Assembly (NCBI GenBank): GCA_035513175.1
Contig: DATKCN010000227.1
Coordinates: forward strand, 1-23,239
Direction: 5' to 3'
From: DATKCN01 sp035513175
Lineage (GTDB): Bacteria > Chloroflexota > Chloroflexia > Thermomicrobiales > CFX8
Length of the DNA: 23,239 nt
Shown piece by piece: positions 8,625 to 15,838 of the stretch. Each line of letters starts with the position of its first letter. The stretch's first letter is position 1. The notes beneath the pieces were generated by a model. That model worked only from the letters and a program-made list of their open reading frames with translations, had not been told where the DNA came from and searched no databases. The position numbers were made by a program, and so were the translations under genes.

Positions 8625-9875
8625 TCAATCGTCTGCCGGGATCGGAGCGTCCTGACGGCGATGCCCCTTGACCCCCCAATCCTTCACCGACTCGCGCACG
8701 ATGACCGTCCTTGCGCCATCACCGGCATACTTATCGGCGACGCACGCGTCGAAGGTATGCACCATCTTCTCGATTTCAGAGTAGCGCCCGGGGGTATGGA
8801 AGCGCGAGGCGGTGCCGGCCTGTTGCAGTTCGCACACGTGCCAATCCTCGCGGTTGGTGATGTCCCAGAACTCCGCCGGACCGCTGGGATCGAAGTCGGG
8901 TCGATCCATCGCGACCGGATGAAAGTACAGCTCGCAGATCACGGTCGACGATTCCGCGTCCACTGGCCAGACCTGATGGGTCATCAGGAAGTCCGGGTGC
9001 AGGCTGAAGAGCAGGTTCGGCCAGATCCAGGCATAGTAGACGCGCTTGAGATCGTCGTCACGCATGGTGGGGATGACCGGCCGGTCATGCAGGTAGCCGT
9101 CGGTCGACAGGGTCTCGTAATCGCTGGTGAGCTCCATCCAGCTCGCCGCCCACTCGCCAGCGCCTCCGAGATACCCTCCCAGGTTGTATGGCGTGATGTG
9201 GTTGAGGAGCGGATGGACACCGGGGCAGTGGTAGCACTCGGCATAGTTCTCCATCAGCGCCTTCCAGTTGGCGTTGACTCTGTAGTCCATACGCTTGGCG
9301 CGCCGCAGTTCATGCAGATCGAAGCGATTGAAATGTGCCGGGAACTCGCCGAGATGTTCGTCAAACGGCTCGGGGCTTTTGTCGAGATTGAGAAAGATGA
9401 ACCCCTGCCAGACGGTGAGGGCTACCTCATGGAGACCGTTCTCGTCGCAGTTGAAGTTGACGAGGCTGTCGATGTGCCGTGGAGGGCGAAGCCTGCCTTC
9501 AAGATCGTAGATCCATGCATGGTAGGGGCACTGGAAGCGGACCAGTTGGCCGCATTCATCCTGGACGATTGTCGCCCCTCGGTGTCGGCAGACATTTGCA
9601 AACGCTCGCAAGTGCATGTCGCTGCCACGAACAACGATGATGTCCTCGCCAACAATCCTCACGCGGAAGAAGCCGCCCTTCTCCGCTGCGTCATGGTCAC
9701 GCCCGACGAAGAGCCACTCCTTGCGGAACCAGTTCTCGGACTCGAACCGTAGGACGGCTGGGTCGTGGTAAACCCGGCTCGGAAGCGTACAAGCCTGCTC
9801 GGTTGCCTGGCGCGTTCCAGCAACTTCCGCAGGGCTGACCGGAGAAGAAAGGGGCCGATCGGTACTGGGCGCCAT
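8625..9875 (-). CDS. Rieske oxygenase alpha subunit B (GbcA/CntA-type)
   Basis: A 416-residue Rieske oxygenase and first gene of the operon. Ligand spacing is identical to the paralogue: C97/H99 and C116/H119 for the cluster, H216 and H221 for iron, Glu213 as the bridging residue, and NREDW supplying the likely Asp ligand. The ATG at 9875 has a strong AGGGAGGA site (plus-strand 9883-9890) 7 nt upstream. The frame stays open upstream to 10262, but that part runs through the promoter and the TetR gene and is not coding. Divergence from Rieske A is greatest in the N-terminal 30 residues and the C-terminal tail. Having two alpha subunits could mean two sequential demethylations or two related substrates. 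Confidence 0.93.
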   Translation of the reverse strand: MAPSTDRPLSSPVSPAEVAGTRQATEQACTLPSRVYHDPAVLRFESENWFRKEWLFVGRDHDAAEKGGFFRVRIVGEDIIVVRGSDMHLRAFANVCRHRGATIVQDECGQLVRFQCPYHAWIYDLEGRLRPPRHIDSLVNFNCDENGLHEVALTVWQGFIFLNLDKSPEPFDEHLGEFPAHFNRFDLHELRRAKRMDYRVNANWKALMENYAECYHCPGVHPLLNHITPYNLGGYLGGAGEWAASWMELTSDYETLSTDGYLHDRPVIPTMRDDDLKRVYYAWIWPNLLFSLHPDFLMTHQVWPVDAESSTVICELYFHPVAMDRPDFDPSGPAEFWDITNREDWHVCELQQAGTASRFHTPGRYSEIEKMVHTFDACVADKYAGDGARTVIVRESVKDWGVKGHRRQDAPIPADD

Positions 9876-9926
9876 GCCTGTGTCCTCCCTGTCGGTGTCA
9901 CTCGAGCAAGCGTCAGTGGACCGCAT

Positions 9927-9950
9927 ACTATACCATCCGGACGGTCTAGT
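9927..9950. promoter_or_regulatory. 24-bp palindromic operator, probable TetR site
   Basis: Left arm ACTATACCATCC (9927-9938) and right arm GGACGGTCTAGT (9939-9950) form an inverted repeat with no spacer, matching at 10 of 12 positions per arm. The size and symmetry suit a TetR dimer. It lies in the 96-nt gap between the divergent starts at 9875 and 9972, on top of the minus-strand promoter and just upstream of the TetR -10, so one bound dimer could repress both directions. Confidence 0.65.
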
Positions 9951-9954
9951 AAAG
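9927..9954 (-). promoter_or_regulatory. promoter of the seven-gene catabolic operon
   Basis: On the minus strand TATAGT (9932-9927) is a good -10 box, and TTTACT or CTTTAC (9948-9954) is a -35-like box 15-16 nt away. The predicted start of transcription is near 9920, giving a leader of about 45 nt with the AGGGAGGA ribosome site. The palindrome at 9927-9950 covers the spacer and the -10. Confidence 0.5.
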
Positions 9955-9958
9955 ATGC

Positions 9959-9964
9959 TATACT
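9959..9964 (+). promoter_or_regulatory. -10 box of the TetR gene, leaderless transcript likely
   Basis: TATACT ends 7 nt before the ATG at 9972, so transcription should begin at or next to the start codon. There is no Shine-Dalgarno sequence before that ATG, which agrees with a leaderless mRNA. No recognisable -35 is present; the operator occupies that position. Confidence 0.45.
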
Positions 9965-9971
9965 GCTCCGC

Positions 9972-10520
9972 ATGGCGAGAACCCAGGGGGCAGTAACAAG
10001 GCAACGTCTTCTTGAGGTGGCGAATCGTATTGTCCAGCGTGACGGCGCGAGTCAGCTGACGTTGGACGCGGTCGCTGCGGAAGCGGGCGTGAGTAAGGGA
10101 GGTGTCCTCTACCATTTCCCGAGCAAGCACGAGCTGATTCGCTCCATGCTTGATCTGCTGTTGTGTGATCTTGACGATGAGCTGAATGAGACTCCCCGGG
10201 AGCATCCAGACGATCTGACTTCTGGGGCCTGGTTGCGCGGGTACATCCGGGCATCGGTGCATGTCGACGCTGACGAGCGCGACCTTAAGGCCGCCCTCCT
10301 GGCAGCGTCCGCGGCGAACCCGGATCTGCTTGAGCCGATGCGAGAGCGCTACCGTGAGTGGCAGGTGTGTGCTGAGCAGGATGGGATCGACGACGCCATG
10401 GCAACCATCCTCCGCCTTGCCGCCGATGGTTTATGGATTGCAGATCTCCTGGACCTCGCGCCTCCCACTGACGCACTACGCGCACGAGTGATCGATCGAA
10501 TGTTCGCATTGACTCGGTAG
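9972..10520 (+). CDS. TetR/AcrR family transcriptional regulator
   Basis: A 182-residue one-domain repressor. The N-terminal helix-turn-helix spans about residues 28-52, with LTLDAVAAEAGVSKG followed by the family-typical GVLYHFPSKHELI. The remaining 130 residues are the divergent helical ligand-binding domain. It is transcribed away from the catabolic operon and toward the ABC transporter genes, with a palindromic operator in the shared intergenic gap. The expected role is local repression of the operon (and itself), released by the substrate or an intermediate. The ATG at 9972 fits the normal start of the family; the longer frame back to 9765 overlaps the divergent gene and is not credible. 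Confidence 0.92.
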   Translation: MARTQGAVTRQRLLEVANRIVQRDGASQLTLDAVAAEAGVSKGGVLYHFPSKHELIRSMLDLLLCDLDDELNETPREHPDDLTSGAWLRGYIRASVHVDADERDLKAALLAASAANPDLLEPMRERYREWQVCAEQDGIDDAMATILRLAADGLWIADLLDLAPPTDALRARVIDRMFALTR

Positions 10521-10591
10521 ACGGTTCGCACATTCAGCGATTTCAGCTCTCGACGATAGCTCCATACCTGCGTGCGGAGCGGAAGCCGATA

Positions 10592-10620
10592 TTGACTCTG
10601 GCCGGGGGCTGGGTTAGAGT
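10592..10620 (+). promoter_or_regulatory. candidate promoter of the ABC transporter operon
   Basis: The 307-nt gap 10521-10827 holds no gene. TTGACT (10592-10597) and TAGAGT (10615-10620) are separated by exactly 17 nt, a plausible sigma-70 promoter that would give a leader of about 200 nt. A perfect 10-bp palindrome TCGGTACCGA at 10774-10783 could be a regulator site but differs from the TetR operator. A second TTGACA at 10739 has no matching -10. Confidence 0.4.
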
Positions 10621-10827
10621 GGGGCATCACCCACGCGCTCGAATACGCTTTTCAGCAATGGATGTTTCAAGCCCACTCCGACATACACCTCGGTTTACCA
10701 CCGACAAGGGAGCGCGCAGTCGACCCACGCACAAGCAGTTGACACGGGGGCCCTACCACCGAAAATCATGTGATCGGTACCGACGAATGAAGCCGATGGG
10801 CAATCTCTGAGATGGGAGTGGTCAAAC

Positions 10828-12624
10828 ATGTCGATGATTGATCGTTGGGATAGTTCGGTTGACTTCATGACGCGGAGTATTGAAATACCGGAGTTGTCGA
10901 GGTCGTTGGCGAGTCGTCGAAAATTCCTGCGTCTCTCCGCGGCCGTAGTCGCGTCTCTGGGCGCCCTGCCACTTCTGGCCGCGTGTGGCGGCGAAGACGA
11001 TGAAACCCCTGCGGGTTCTGAGGCGACTTCCCCACCGGATGTTGGTCCCACCGCCACGGCGCCGACTGACAGTCCAACTCAAACACCTGACGAAGCCGGT
11101 GGCGAGCCCAGACGAGGCGGCACGATCGTCCAGGCCGAAGTCGCCGATGCGGATAACCTCGACCCGCATCGATACTACACCACGTTTTCATCGAACGTCA
11201 TCAACCTCGTTTGCGAGAGGGTGATCCAACTGACACCGGATCTGGAACTCGAGCCGATCCTGCTCGATTCCATCGAGGTAAGCGAAGACGCCCTGATCTA
11301 TACCATGCACGTCCGCGAAGGGGTCAAGTTCCACAACGGCGACACGTTGGACGCCGAAGCGATCGCGTTCAGCCATGCCCGGGCAGATAACGAACTGGCG
11401 GCTTATCCCGGACAGTTCTACGGCGCGACCTGGGAAGTCGTCGATCCAATGACGGTCAACATGATAATGCCGGAACCCAATTCCGGCGTGATACTGATCC
11501 TGGCATTCACAGGATGCGGAATCGTTCCGCCGAACGCCGTGGCTGAGATGAACGACGATATGAGCCAGCACCCGATCGGCACCGGTCCGTTCATGTTCAA
11601 GGAGTGGGTGCCCGGCGATCATGCGACGCTCGTGGCGTTCGATGAGTATCAGAACCCCAGACCGTGGATCGAGAACCCTGGGCGACCGCACGTCGATGAG
11701 ATCCTCATCCGTGTCATCCTGGAGGAGCAGACCCAGATTGCCGAGCTCGAGACGGGTGGAGTGCATCTGATTCTGATGCCGAGCCAGCAGGTGGCCAGGT
11801 TTGAGGGCAACGACGACGCCTATCTCATTCGCAATGAGCAGAGCACGACGACGGCATATCTCGCTCCGGTCACCCAGGAACAGGCAGATGGAACGCACGA
11901 CTGGATCGAACCGTTCAATGACCAGGCGGTGCGACAGGCCGTTGGCTGGGCGTTGAACGTCGACGAGATCATTGAAGGGGTTCTTGGTGGCCTCGCAGTC
12001 CGTAACCGGAGCACCTTGCCGACCGGTAACCCTGGATATAGTGAGAAGTTCCAGGACATGGGCTTTGAGTACGACCCTGATCGAGCCAAACAACTGCTCG
12101 ACGAAGCCGGCTGGGTTGCGAGTTCAGGGGGCGTGCGAGAGAAGGATGGGCAGAGGCTGAGCATCGTCTTCTGGTCCCAGGCCGGAGCGACATTCGAGCG
12201 AATTGGTCAACTCGTCCAGAACTACTTGCAGCAGGTCGGGTTCGAGGTCGTGTATCAGGGGATCGAGCAGGCGATCTTCGTCGACCGGCGGCTGTCCGGC
12301 GACTGCCATCTAGTCTATTCGACGTACAACTGGAACGATCCGGATATCGTCTGGTGGCTCGGTGGTGACACCAGCCTGCCATCTGGACACTATGTGAAGA
12401 TAAACCCCGAGTTCGATGAGATCGCCCAGCAGGGTTGGCTCGTCACCGAACTGGATGAGCGGGGCGATTTCTATTACCAGGCGTCGAAGATCATGGTCGA
12501 GGACGGAGCGATGATCCCGCTATGGAACCCGGTCTTCGTTGACGGCGTTCGGGCGGAGCTGAAGGATTTCAAGCACGGCGCTCAAGGCCGGCGTTTCTTC
12601 AATGACGCCTACCTGGAAGGCTAG
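10828..12624 (+). CDS. ABC transporter substrate-binding lipoprotein, peptide/SBP_bac_5 family
   Basis: A 598-residue family-5 solute-binding protein (DppA/OppA type). The N-terminus has a twin-arginine motif SRRKFL (29-34), a hydrophobic stretch and a lipobox LLAAC with the lipidated Cys at 53, so export by Tat and anchoring to the outer face of the membrane are likely. A linker rich in Thr, Pro and Ser (about 60-92) precedes the binding domain, which begins at RRGGTIVQAE. The ATG has GGGAG 9 nt upstream. Despite the family name, such proteins also bind opines, amino-acid derivatives and other small amines, so it may capture the substrate of the neighbouring catabolic operon. The two permeases follow directly. 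Confidence 0.93.
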   Translation: MSMIDRWDSSVDFMTRSIEIPELSRSLASRRKFLRLSAAVVASLGALPLLAACGGEDDETPAGSEATSPPDVGPTATAPTDSPTQTPDEAGGEPRRGGTIVQAEVADADNLDPHRYYTTFSSNVINLVCERVIQLTPDLELEPILLDSIEVSEDALIYTMHVREGVKFHNGDTLDAEAIAFSHARADNELAAYPGQFYGATWEVVDPMTVNMIMPEPNSGVILILAFTGCGIVPPNAVAEMNDDMSQHPIGTGPFMFKEWVPGDHATLVAFDEYQNPRPWIENPGRPHVDEILIRVILEEQTQIAELETGGVHLILMPSQQVARFEGNDDAYLIRNEQSTTTAYLAPVTQEQADGTHDWIEPFNDQAVRQAVGWALNVDEIIEGVLGGLAVRNRSTLPTGNPGYSEKFQDMGFEYDPDRAKQLLDEAGWVASSGGVREKDGQRLSIVFWSQAGATFERIGQLVQNYLQQVGFEVVYQGIEQAIFVDRRLSGDCHLVYSTYNWNDPDIVWWLGGDTSLPSGHYVKINPEFDEIAQQGWLVTELDERGDFYYQASKIMVEDGAMIPLWNPVFVDGVRAELKDFKHGAQGRRFFNDAYLEG

Positions 12625-12665
12625 ATAGCTGGCATCCTGGGCGGAGCCAACACGGGGATGCGGCT

Positions 12666-13595
12666 GTGGGTAGGTACATCCTGTTTCGACTGGTCGGATC
12701 GATCCCTGTTCTCATGGGAGTCGTCATCGCCGTGTTTATGATGGTGCGCCTGGTGCCGGGAGATCCGGTCAAGATTCTCACAGGTGGAGGTGCTCGCGTT
12801 ACCCAGGAGCAGCAAGATGCCCTCCGGCGACAGCTTGGCCTGGACCAGCCGTTGCCGGTGCAGTTCGTCTCCTTCGTCGGCAACCTGTCACGCGGTGACC
12901 TCGGCACATCGTATCGCTCCAAGCGACCGGTTTCCGACGAAATCCGCTCACGAATCCCGAATTCCGCCAAACTCGCCGGCTTGGCGCTGCTCATTACGAT
13001 CGTCGTCGGTGTCCTGACTGGCGTCATCGCCTCCACACATAAGGGCTCGCTCGTCGACCTGGCAACGATGTTCGTGGCAACGATCGCCGTCTCGGTGCCA
13101 GGCTTCTGGTTCGGGCTGATGCTGATCCTGTTCTTTTCGGTGCGACTTGGCTGGCTTCCAGTATCGGGCGCCGACTCTTGGAAAAACCTGATACTGCCGG
13201 CTGCGACACTCGGATTGCGCTCGTCGGCAGTGCTGGCGCGCGTTACGCGCTCGACGATGCTCGACGTCCTCTCTCAGGACTTTGTCCGGACTGCTCGTGC
13301 GAAGGGGCTCCGCGAACGGATCGTGATCTATCGGCACGCGTTGCGCAACGCGCTGATTCCGATCGTCACACTCGTCGGCCTTGAGCTCGGCGCACTGTTG
13401 ACAGGAACCTTCATCGTCGAGACGGTTTTCGCGTATCCCGGTCTGGGCTTGCTTGGGATACAAGCACTGCAGACACGTGACTTCCCGCTGATCCAGGGCA
13501 TCGTCCTGGTTACGGCCACGATCTACGTCGTTGCAAATCTATGCGTTGACGTGTTGTATGGGTTCCTTGATCCTCGCATCCGCTACATGTCGTGA
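12666..13595 (+). CDS. ABC transporter permease, DppB type
   Basis: A 309-residue inner-membrane permease of the binding-protein-dependent family. It opens with the family-typical GRYILFRLVGSIPVL helix, followed by the VPGDP block (about 30), an extracytoplasmic loop (about 45-95) and five further hydrophobic segments. The cytoplasmic EAA-like loop that contacts the ATPase is visible as ARAKGLRERIVIYRHALRNA near 215. The start is a GTG at 12666 with GGGGA upstream, 41 nt after the binding-protein gene. It pairs with the DppC-type permease that follows after 16 nt. Confidence 0.93.
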   Translation: MGRYILFRLVGSIPVLMGVVIAVFMMVRLVPGDPVKILTGGGARVTQEQQDALRRQLGLDQPLPVQFVSFVGNLSRGDLGTSYRSKRPVSDEIRSRIPNSAKLAGLALLITIVVGVLTGVIASTHKGSLVDLATMFVATIAVSVPGFWFGLMLILFFSVRLGWLPVSGADSWKNLILPAATLGLRSSAVLARVTRSTMLDVLSQDFVRTARAKGLRERIVIYRHALRNALIPIVTLVGLELGALLTGTFIVETVFAYPGLGLLGIQALQTRDFPLIQGIVLVTATIYVVANLCVDVLYGFLDPRIRYMS

Positions 13596-13611
13596 AACGA
13601 AACAGATCGCG

Positions 13612-14505
13612 ATGAGTGTCGTCCAGGCACATTCCAGTCTCCTGGGCCTGAAGGAGCGGGAGTCGCGCAGCTTCGCAAGCATCGTCCGGAGGCGTCTGGC
13701 GCGGAGTTACCACGCGGTGGCTGGCGCGACGATTCTCGGCGCCATTGCGCTTGCGGCGCTGTTCGCCCCGATCGTCGCGCCCGCCGACCCGTTAGCGATG
13801 ACGATTGAAGACCAGTTCCAGGCGCCATCGGGGAAACACCTCTTCGGAACAGACGAGTTTGGTCGTGACATCCTTACCCGCGTCATTTATGGCGCTCGCT
13901 ACTCATTGCGCGTCGGCGTACTGGCGACTCTCATCGCTGTCGGAGGAGGAACGCTGCTCGGCCTGACCTCCGGCTACTTTGGCGGCTGGATCGACGGTCT
14001 TGGCCAGAAGTTGATCGATGTCTTGCTCGCCTTCCCTGGACTTCTCCTAGCGCTGATGATCATTGCCATCCTCGGCACGGGCTTGCAGAACGTATTGCTT
14101 GCGCTCGGCATCGGTGGAATACCATATTACGCCCGACTCATGCGCGGACAGGTTCTCTCGCTCAAGGAGCGCGAGTTTGTCGAGGCGGCGCGGGTAATTG
14201 GCGCTGGCGACACCCGTATTATGCTGCGTCACCTCTTTCCCAACACGTTGTCGCCGCTGATCGTAGTGGCTTCGATCGACCTTGGCGCGAACATACTCGC
14301 CGCGGCGGCGCTGTCGTTCATCGGCCTTGGCGCACAGCCACCGACTCCTGAATGGGGCGCGATGCTTTCGGCCGGGCGCGACTATATGCGCGACCAGTGG
14401 TGGATCGCCACGTTTCCCGGCCTGGCTATCGTCGTTACCGTCCTGGGCTTCAACCTGATCGGCGATGGTCTGCGCGACGCACTCGACCCGAGAGGGTTGG
14501 AATAG
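13612..14505 (+). CDS. ABC transporter permease, DppC type
   Basis: A 297-residue permease, partner of the DppB-type protein. The N-terminal cytoplasmic tail is followed by a first membrane helix, the family-typical HLFGTDEFGRDILTRVIYGA segment, four to five more helices and an EAA loop (EFVEAARVIGAGDTRI) that docks the ATPase. It ends with the usual GDGLRDALDPR. The ATG at 13612, 16 nt after the previous stop, is chosen over the in-frame ATG at 13531 because the latter lies inside the preceding gene and adds residues unlike the family. The two ATPase subunits normally encoded next are absent; they must be encoded elsewhere or shared with another transporter. Confidence 0.93.
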   Translation: MSVVQAHSSLLGLKERESRSFASIVRRRLARSYHAVAGATILGAIALAALFAPIVAPADPLAMTIEDQFQAPSGKHLFGTDEFGRDILTRVIYGARYSLRVGVLATLIAVGGGTLLGLTSGYFGGWIDGLGQKLIDVLLAFPGLLLALMIIAILGTGLQNVLLALGIGGIPYYARLMRGQVLSLKEREFVEAARVIGAGDTRIMLRHLFPNTLSPLIVVASIDLGANILAAAALSFIGLGAQPPTPEWGAMLSAGRDYMRDQWWIATFPGLAIVVTVLGFNLIGDGLRDALDPRGLE

Positions 14506-14514
14506 GCGTCGTAC

Positions 14515-14736
14515 ACGCCACAATACGCGTATCGCTGCGAGCCCTGTGGAGTTGAACGCACGATCAACTTCGCAACACATTACAGTAAGGACATAGACCA
14601 CCAGATACCCAGCGATGCCAACCGTTTTCCAGCAGGTCGACAAAGGCGGGAACCGAGCCAAGAGCCACTACCGGCTGGATCGCGTCAGTTTGTAATCGAC
14701 GCATTCGACCCTATGTGCGGCGATCGGCTGCATTGA
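14515..14736 (+). other. possible FmdB-like zinc-ribbon ORF or remnant without a normal start codon
   Basis: Directly after the permease stop, in the same frame, an open stretch of 73 codons begins ACG CCA CAA TAC GCG and reads TPQYAYRCEPCG. That matches the start of FmdB-family zinc ribbons (MPxYxYxCxxCG), except that the expected ATG is ACG. The rest of the stretch lacks the second CxxC pair and does not resemble the family. It may be an ATG-to-ACG decayed gene, a rare ACG start, or chance. No clear ribosome site was seen. Confidence 0.22.
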
Positions 14737-14925
14737 CGGTAGTTGACTGCGGCGAGAGGCGCCAGCATATGACGATGACAGCGCGCGGCGCAATTTCCCG
14801 CACGCCCGGCGCGACGCGTGCCCGGAGGGATGACATGCTCAATGTTCGCCAGCCTGCTCCAGGGAAGTCGAGGGGAACGCCGGGCGACCTTGCTGATGCG
14901 GGTCGGGGCAGGCGTTTGAGCGGCC
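14737..14925. other. intergenic remainder, nothing assignable
   Basis: Together with the weak ORF before it, this makes a 420-nt gap between the permease stop and the convergent BrxC-like gene. No family-like translation, strong hairpin with a T tract or RNA gene was recognised on either strand. Confidence 0.5.
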
Positions 14926-15276
14926 CTAATCTCGATGCTCGGAGGCAGAGACGCCCCTTACCGCCGCGTCAACATCGCCAGCGGTAATCGCGAAATGCGA
15001 CGCGGCCCAGCGAGCCGCTCCGTCGTGAACGACGATCACCTGCGGCGATTCGTGACGGACACCTGTGCGGCGAGCGAGCTCGAGGGTGATGTCACGGCGC
15101 CGGCTGACATCAATGAGTGACAGCGGATGCGGCTGTTGCGCCAGAGCCCGAAACGCGCGGGCGCTGATTGGACACCATGGATCATGGTTGAACAACACAA
15201 CGGGGTTCTCGCGCGAGCGGGCGAACGCCGCGTCCAGCTCGTCGATCGTCTCAATGCGGGGGAACGATTCAGTCAC
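14926..15276 (-). CDS. BrxC/YtxJ-type monothiol bacilliredoxin-like protein
   Basis: A 116-residue thioredoxin-fold protein. The single-Cys active site is in HDPWCPIS (Cys35), where YtxJ-type proteins have a similar HSxxCPIS. The second signature VRHESPQVIVV holds the cis-proline region, and ASHFAIT closes the fold. In Firmicutes these proteins remove bacillithiol from proteins or accompany that system; whether this host makes bacillithiol is unknown, so the thiol partner is open. The start is a GTG at 15276 with GGAG 5-6 nt upstream. It is transcribed alone, convergent with the transporter operon. Confidence 0.82.
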   Translation of the reverse strand: MTESFPRIETIDELDAAFARSRENPVVLFNHDPWCPISARAFRALAQQPHPLSLIDVSRRRDITLELARRTGVRHESPQVIVVHDGAARWAASHFAITAGDVDAAVRGVSASEHRD

Positions 15277-15390
15277 GCCGGCTCCGACAGCCTTTCAACC
15301 ATTCATCTCTTCTTCGCTTGTGGACGCGCCAGAACGGACCCGCGACGGCGCACCGATCAGCGCCGTGTCACGATCGACTCAATCTTGGCA

Positions 15391-15407
15391 CACGGAGTGC
15401 GTCCGTG
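15391..15407. repeat. perfect 6-bp hairpin upstream of the small DHp gene
   Basis: CACGGA and TCCGTG flank a 5-nt loop. A second inverted repeat, CGGCGC (15416-15421) with GCGCCG (15433-15438), follows at once. Both lie within 105 nt upstream of the start at 15495. There is no T tract, so they are not obvious terminators; they could be leader structures or chance in GC-rich DNA. Confidence 0.3.
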
Positions 15408-15494
15408 GGAGTGACCGGCGCGTCAGCATCGAGCGCCGCACATCATGACGACGCCTCGGCTGCCATCCCAGTCATCGCGTCAGGAGACATCGAG

Positions 15495-15788
15495 ATGAAC
15501 GAGACTGGCGACGAGAACATCAGGGTCTCAAACGCTGACATGCACGGCTTGACGAACAGGCTCACAGTCGTCAAGGGTCTGGCCCAACTGCTGGATCGCC
15601 AACTGCGTCGAAATGACTGGAACTCGAGCGTGATCAGCGCGAAAGCCCGGGCGCTACTGGTTGAAATCGCTTCAATGGAAGACGCGCTGGCGCGGATCAA
15701 GGGATCGGGTGACCGTTCACGCGCGAACGGCCATGATCGACTGCTGCACGACATCCCAACTCACGGGGACCGCGACGTTGGCAAGTAG
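15495..15788 (+). CDS. stand-alone histidine-kinase DHp-like small protein
   Basis: A 97-residue protein whose centre resembles a histidine-kinase dimerisation and phosphoacceptor (HisKA) domain. Residues 17-33 read like an H-box, HGLTNRLTVVKGLAQLL, where typical kinases have H-E-L-R-x-P-L-T. A second predicted helix (about 45-67) completes a two-helix hairpin. There is no ATPase domain, no sensor and no membrane segment; the C-terminal 30 residues are polar. The ATG at 15495 has a strong AGGAG site 8 nt upstream, supporting a real gene; the frame extends back to 15318 but without family-like sequence. It could be a phosphotransfer intermediate, a decoy or a kinase remnant. No response regulator is adjacent. 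Confidence 0.6.
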   Translation: MNETGDENIRVSNADMHGLTNRLTVVKGLAQLLDRQLRRNDWNSSVISAKARALLVEIASMEDALARIKGSGDRSRANGHDRLLHDIPTHGDRDVGK

Positions 15789-15838
15789 ACGACCCGGAAC
15801 GTTCCACCGCAGCCGTGCGGCGGACAGTCTCAACCGAT

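Noticed and set aside
8544..9752. 402-codon plus-strand open frame
   Set aside because: It lies opposite Rieske oxygenase B; a similar shadow appears opposite Rieske A because the two genes are paralogues.
10739..10744. Perfect TTGACA upstream of the binding-protein gene
   Set aside because: No -10 hexamer lies at 16-18 nt (the sequence there is AAAATC), so the pair at 10592-10620 is preferred.
11188..12093. 301-codon minus-strand open frame
   Set aside because: It is antisense to the substrate-binding protein, which has full support (signal peptide, lipobox, ribosome site).
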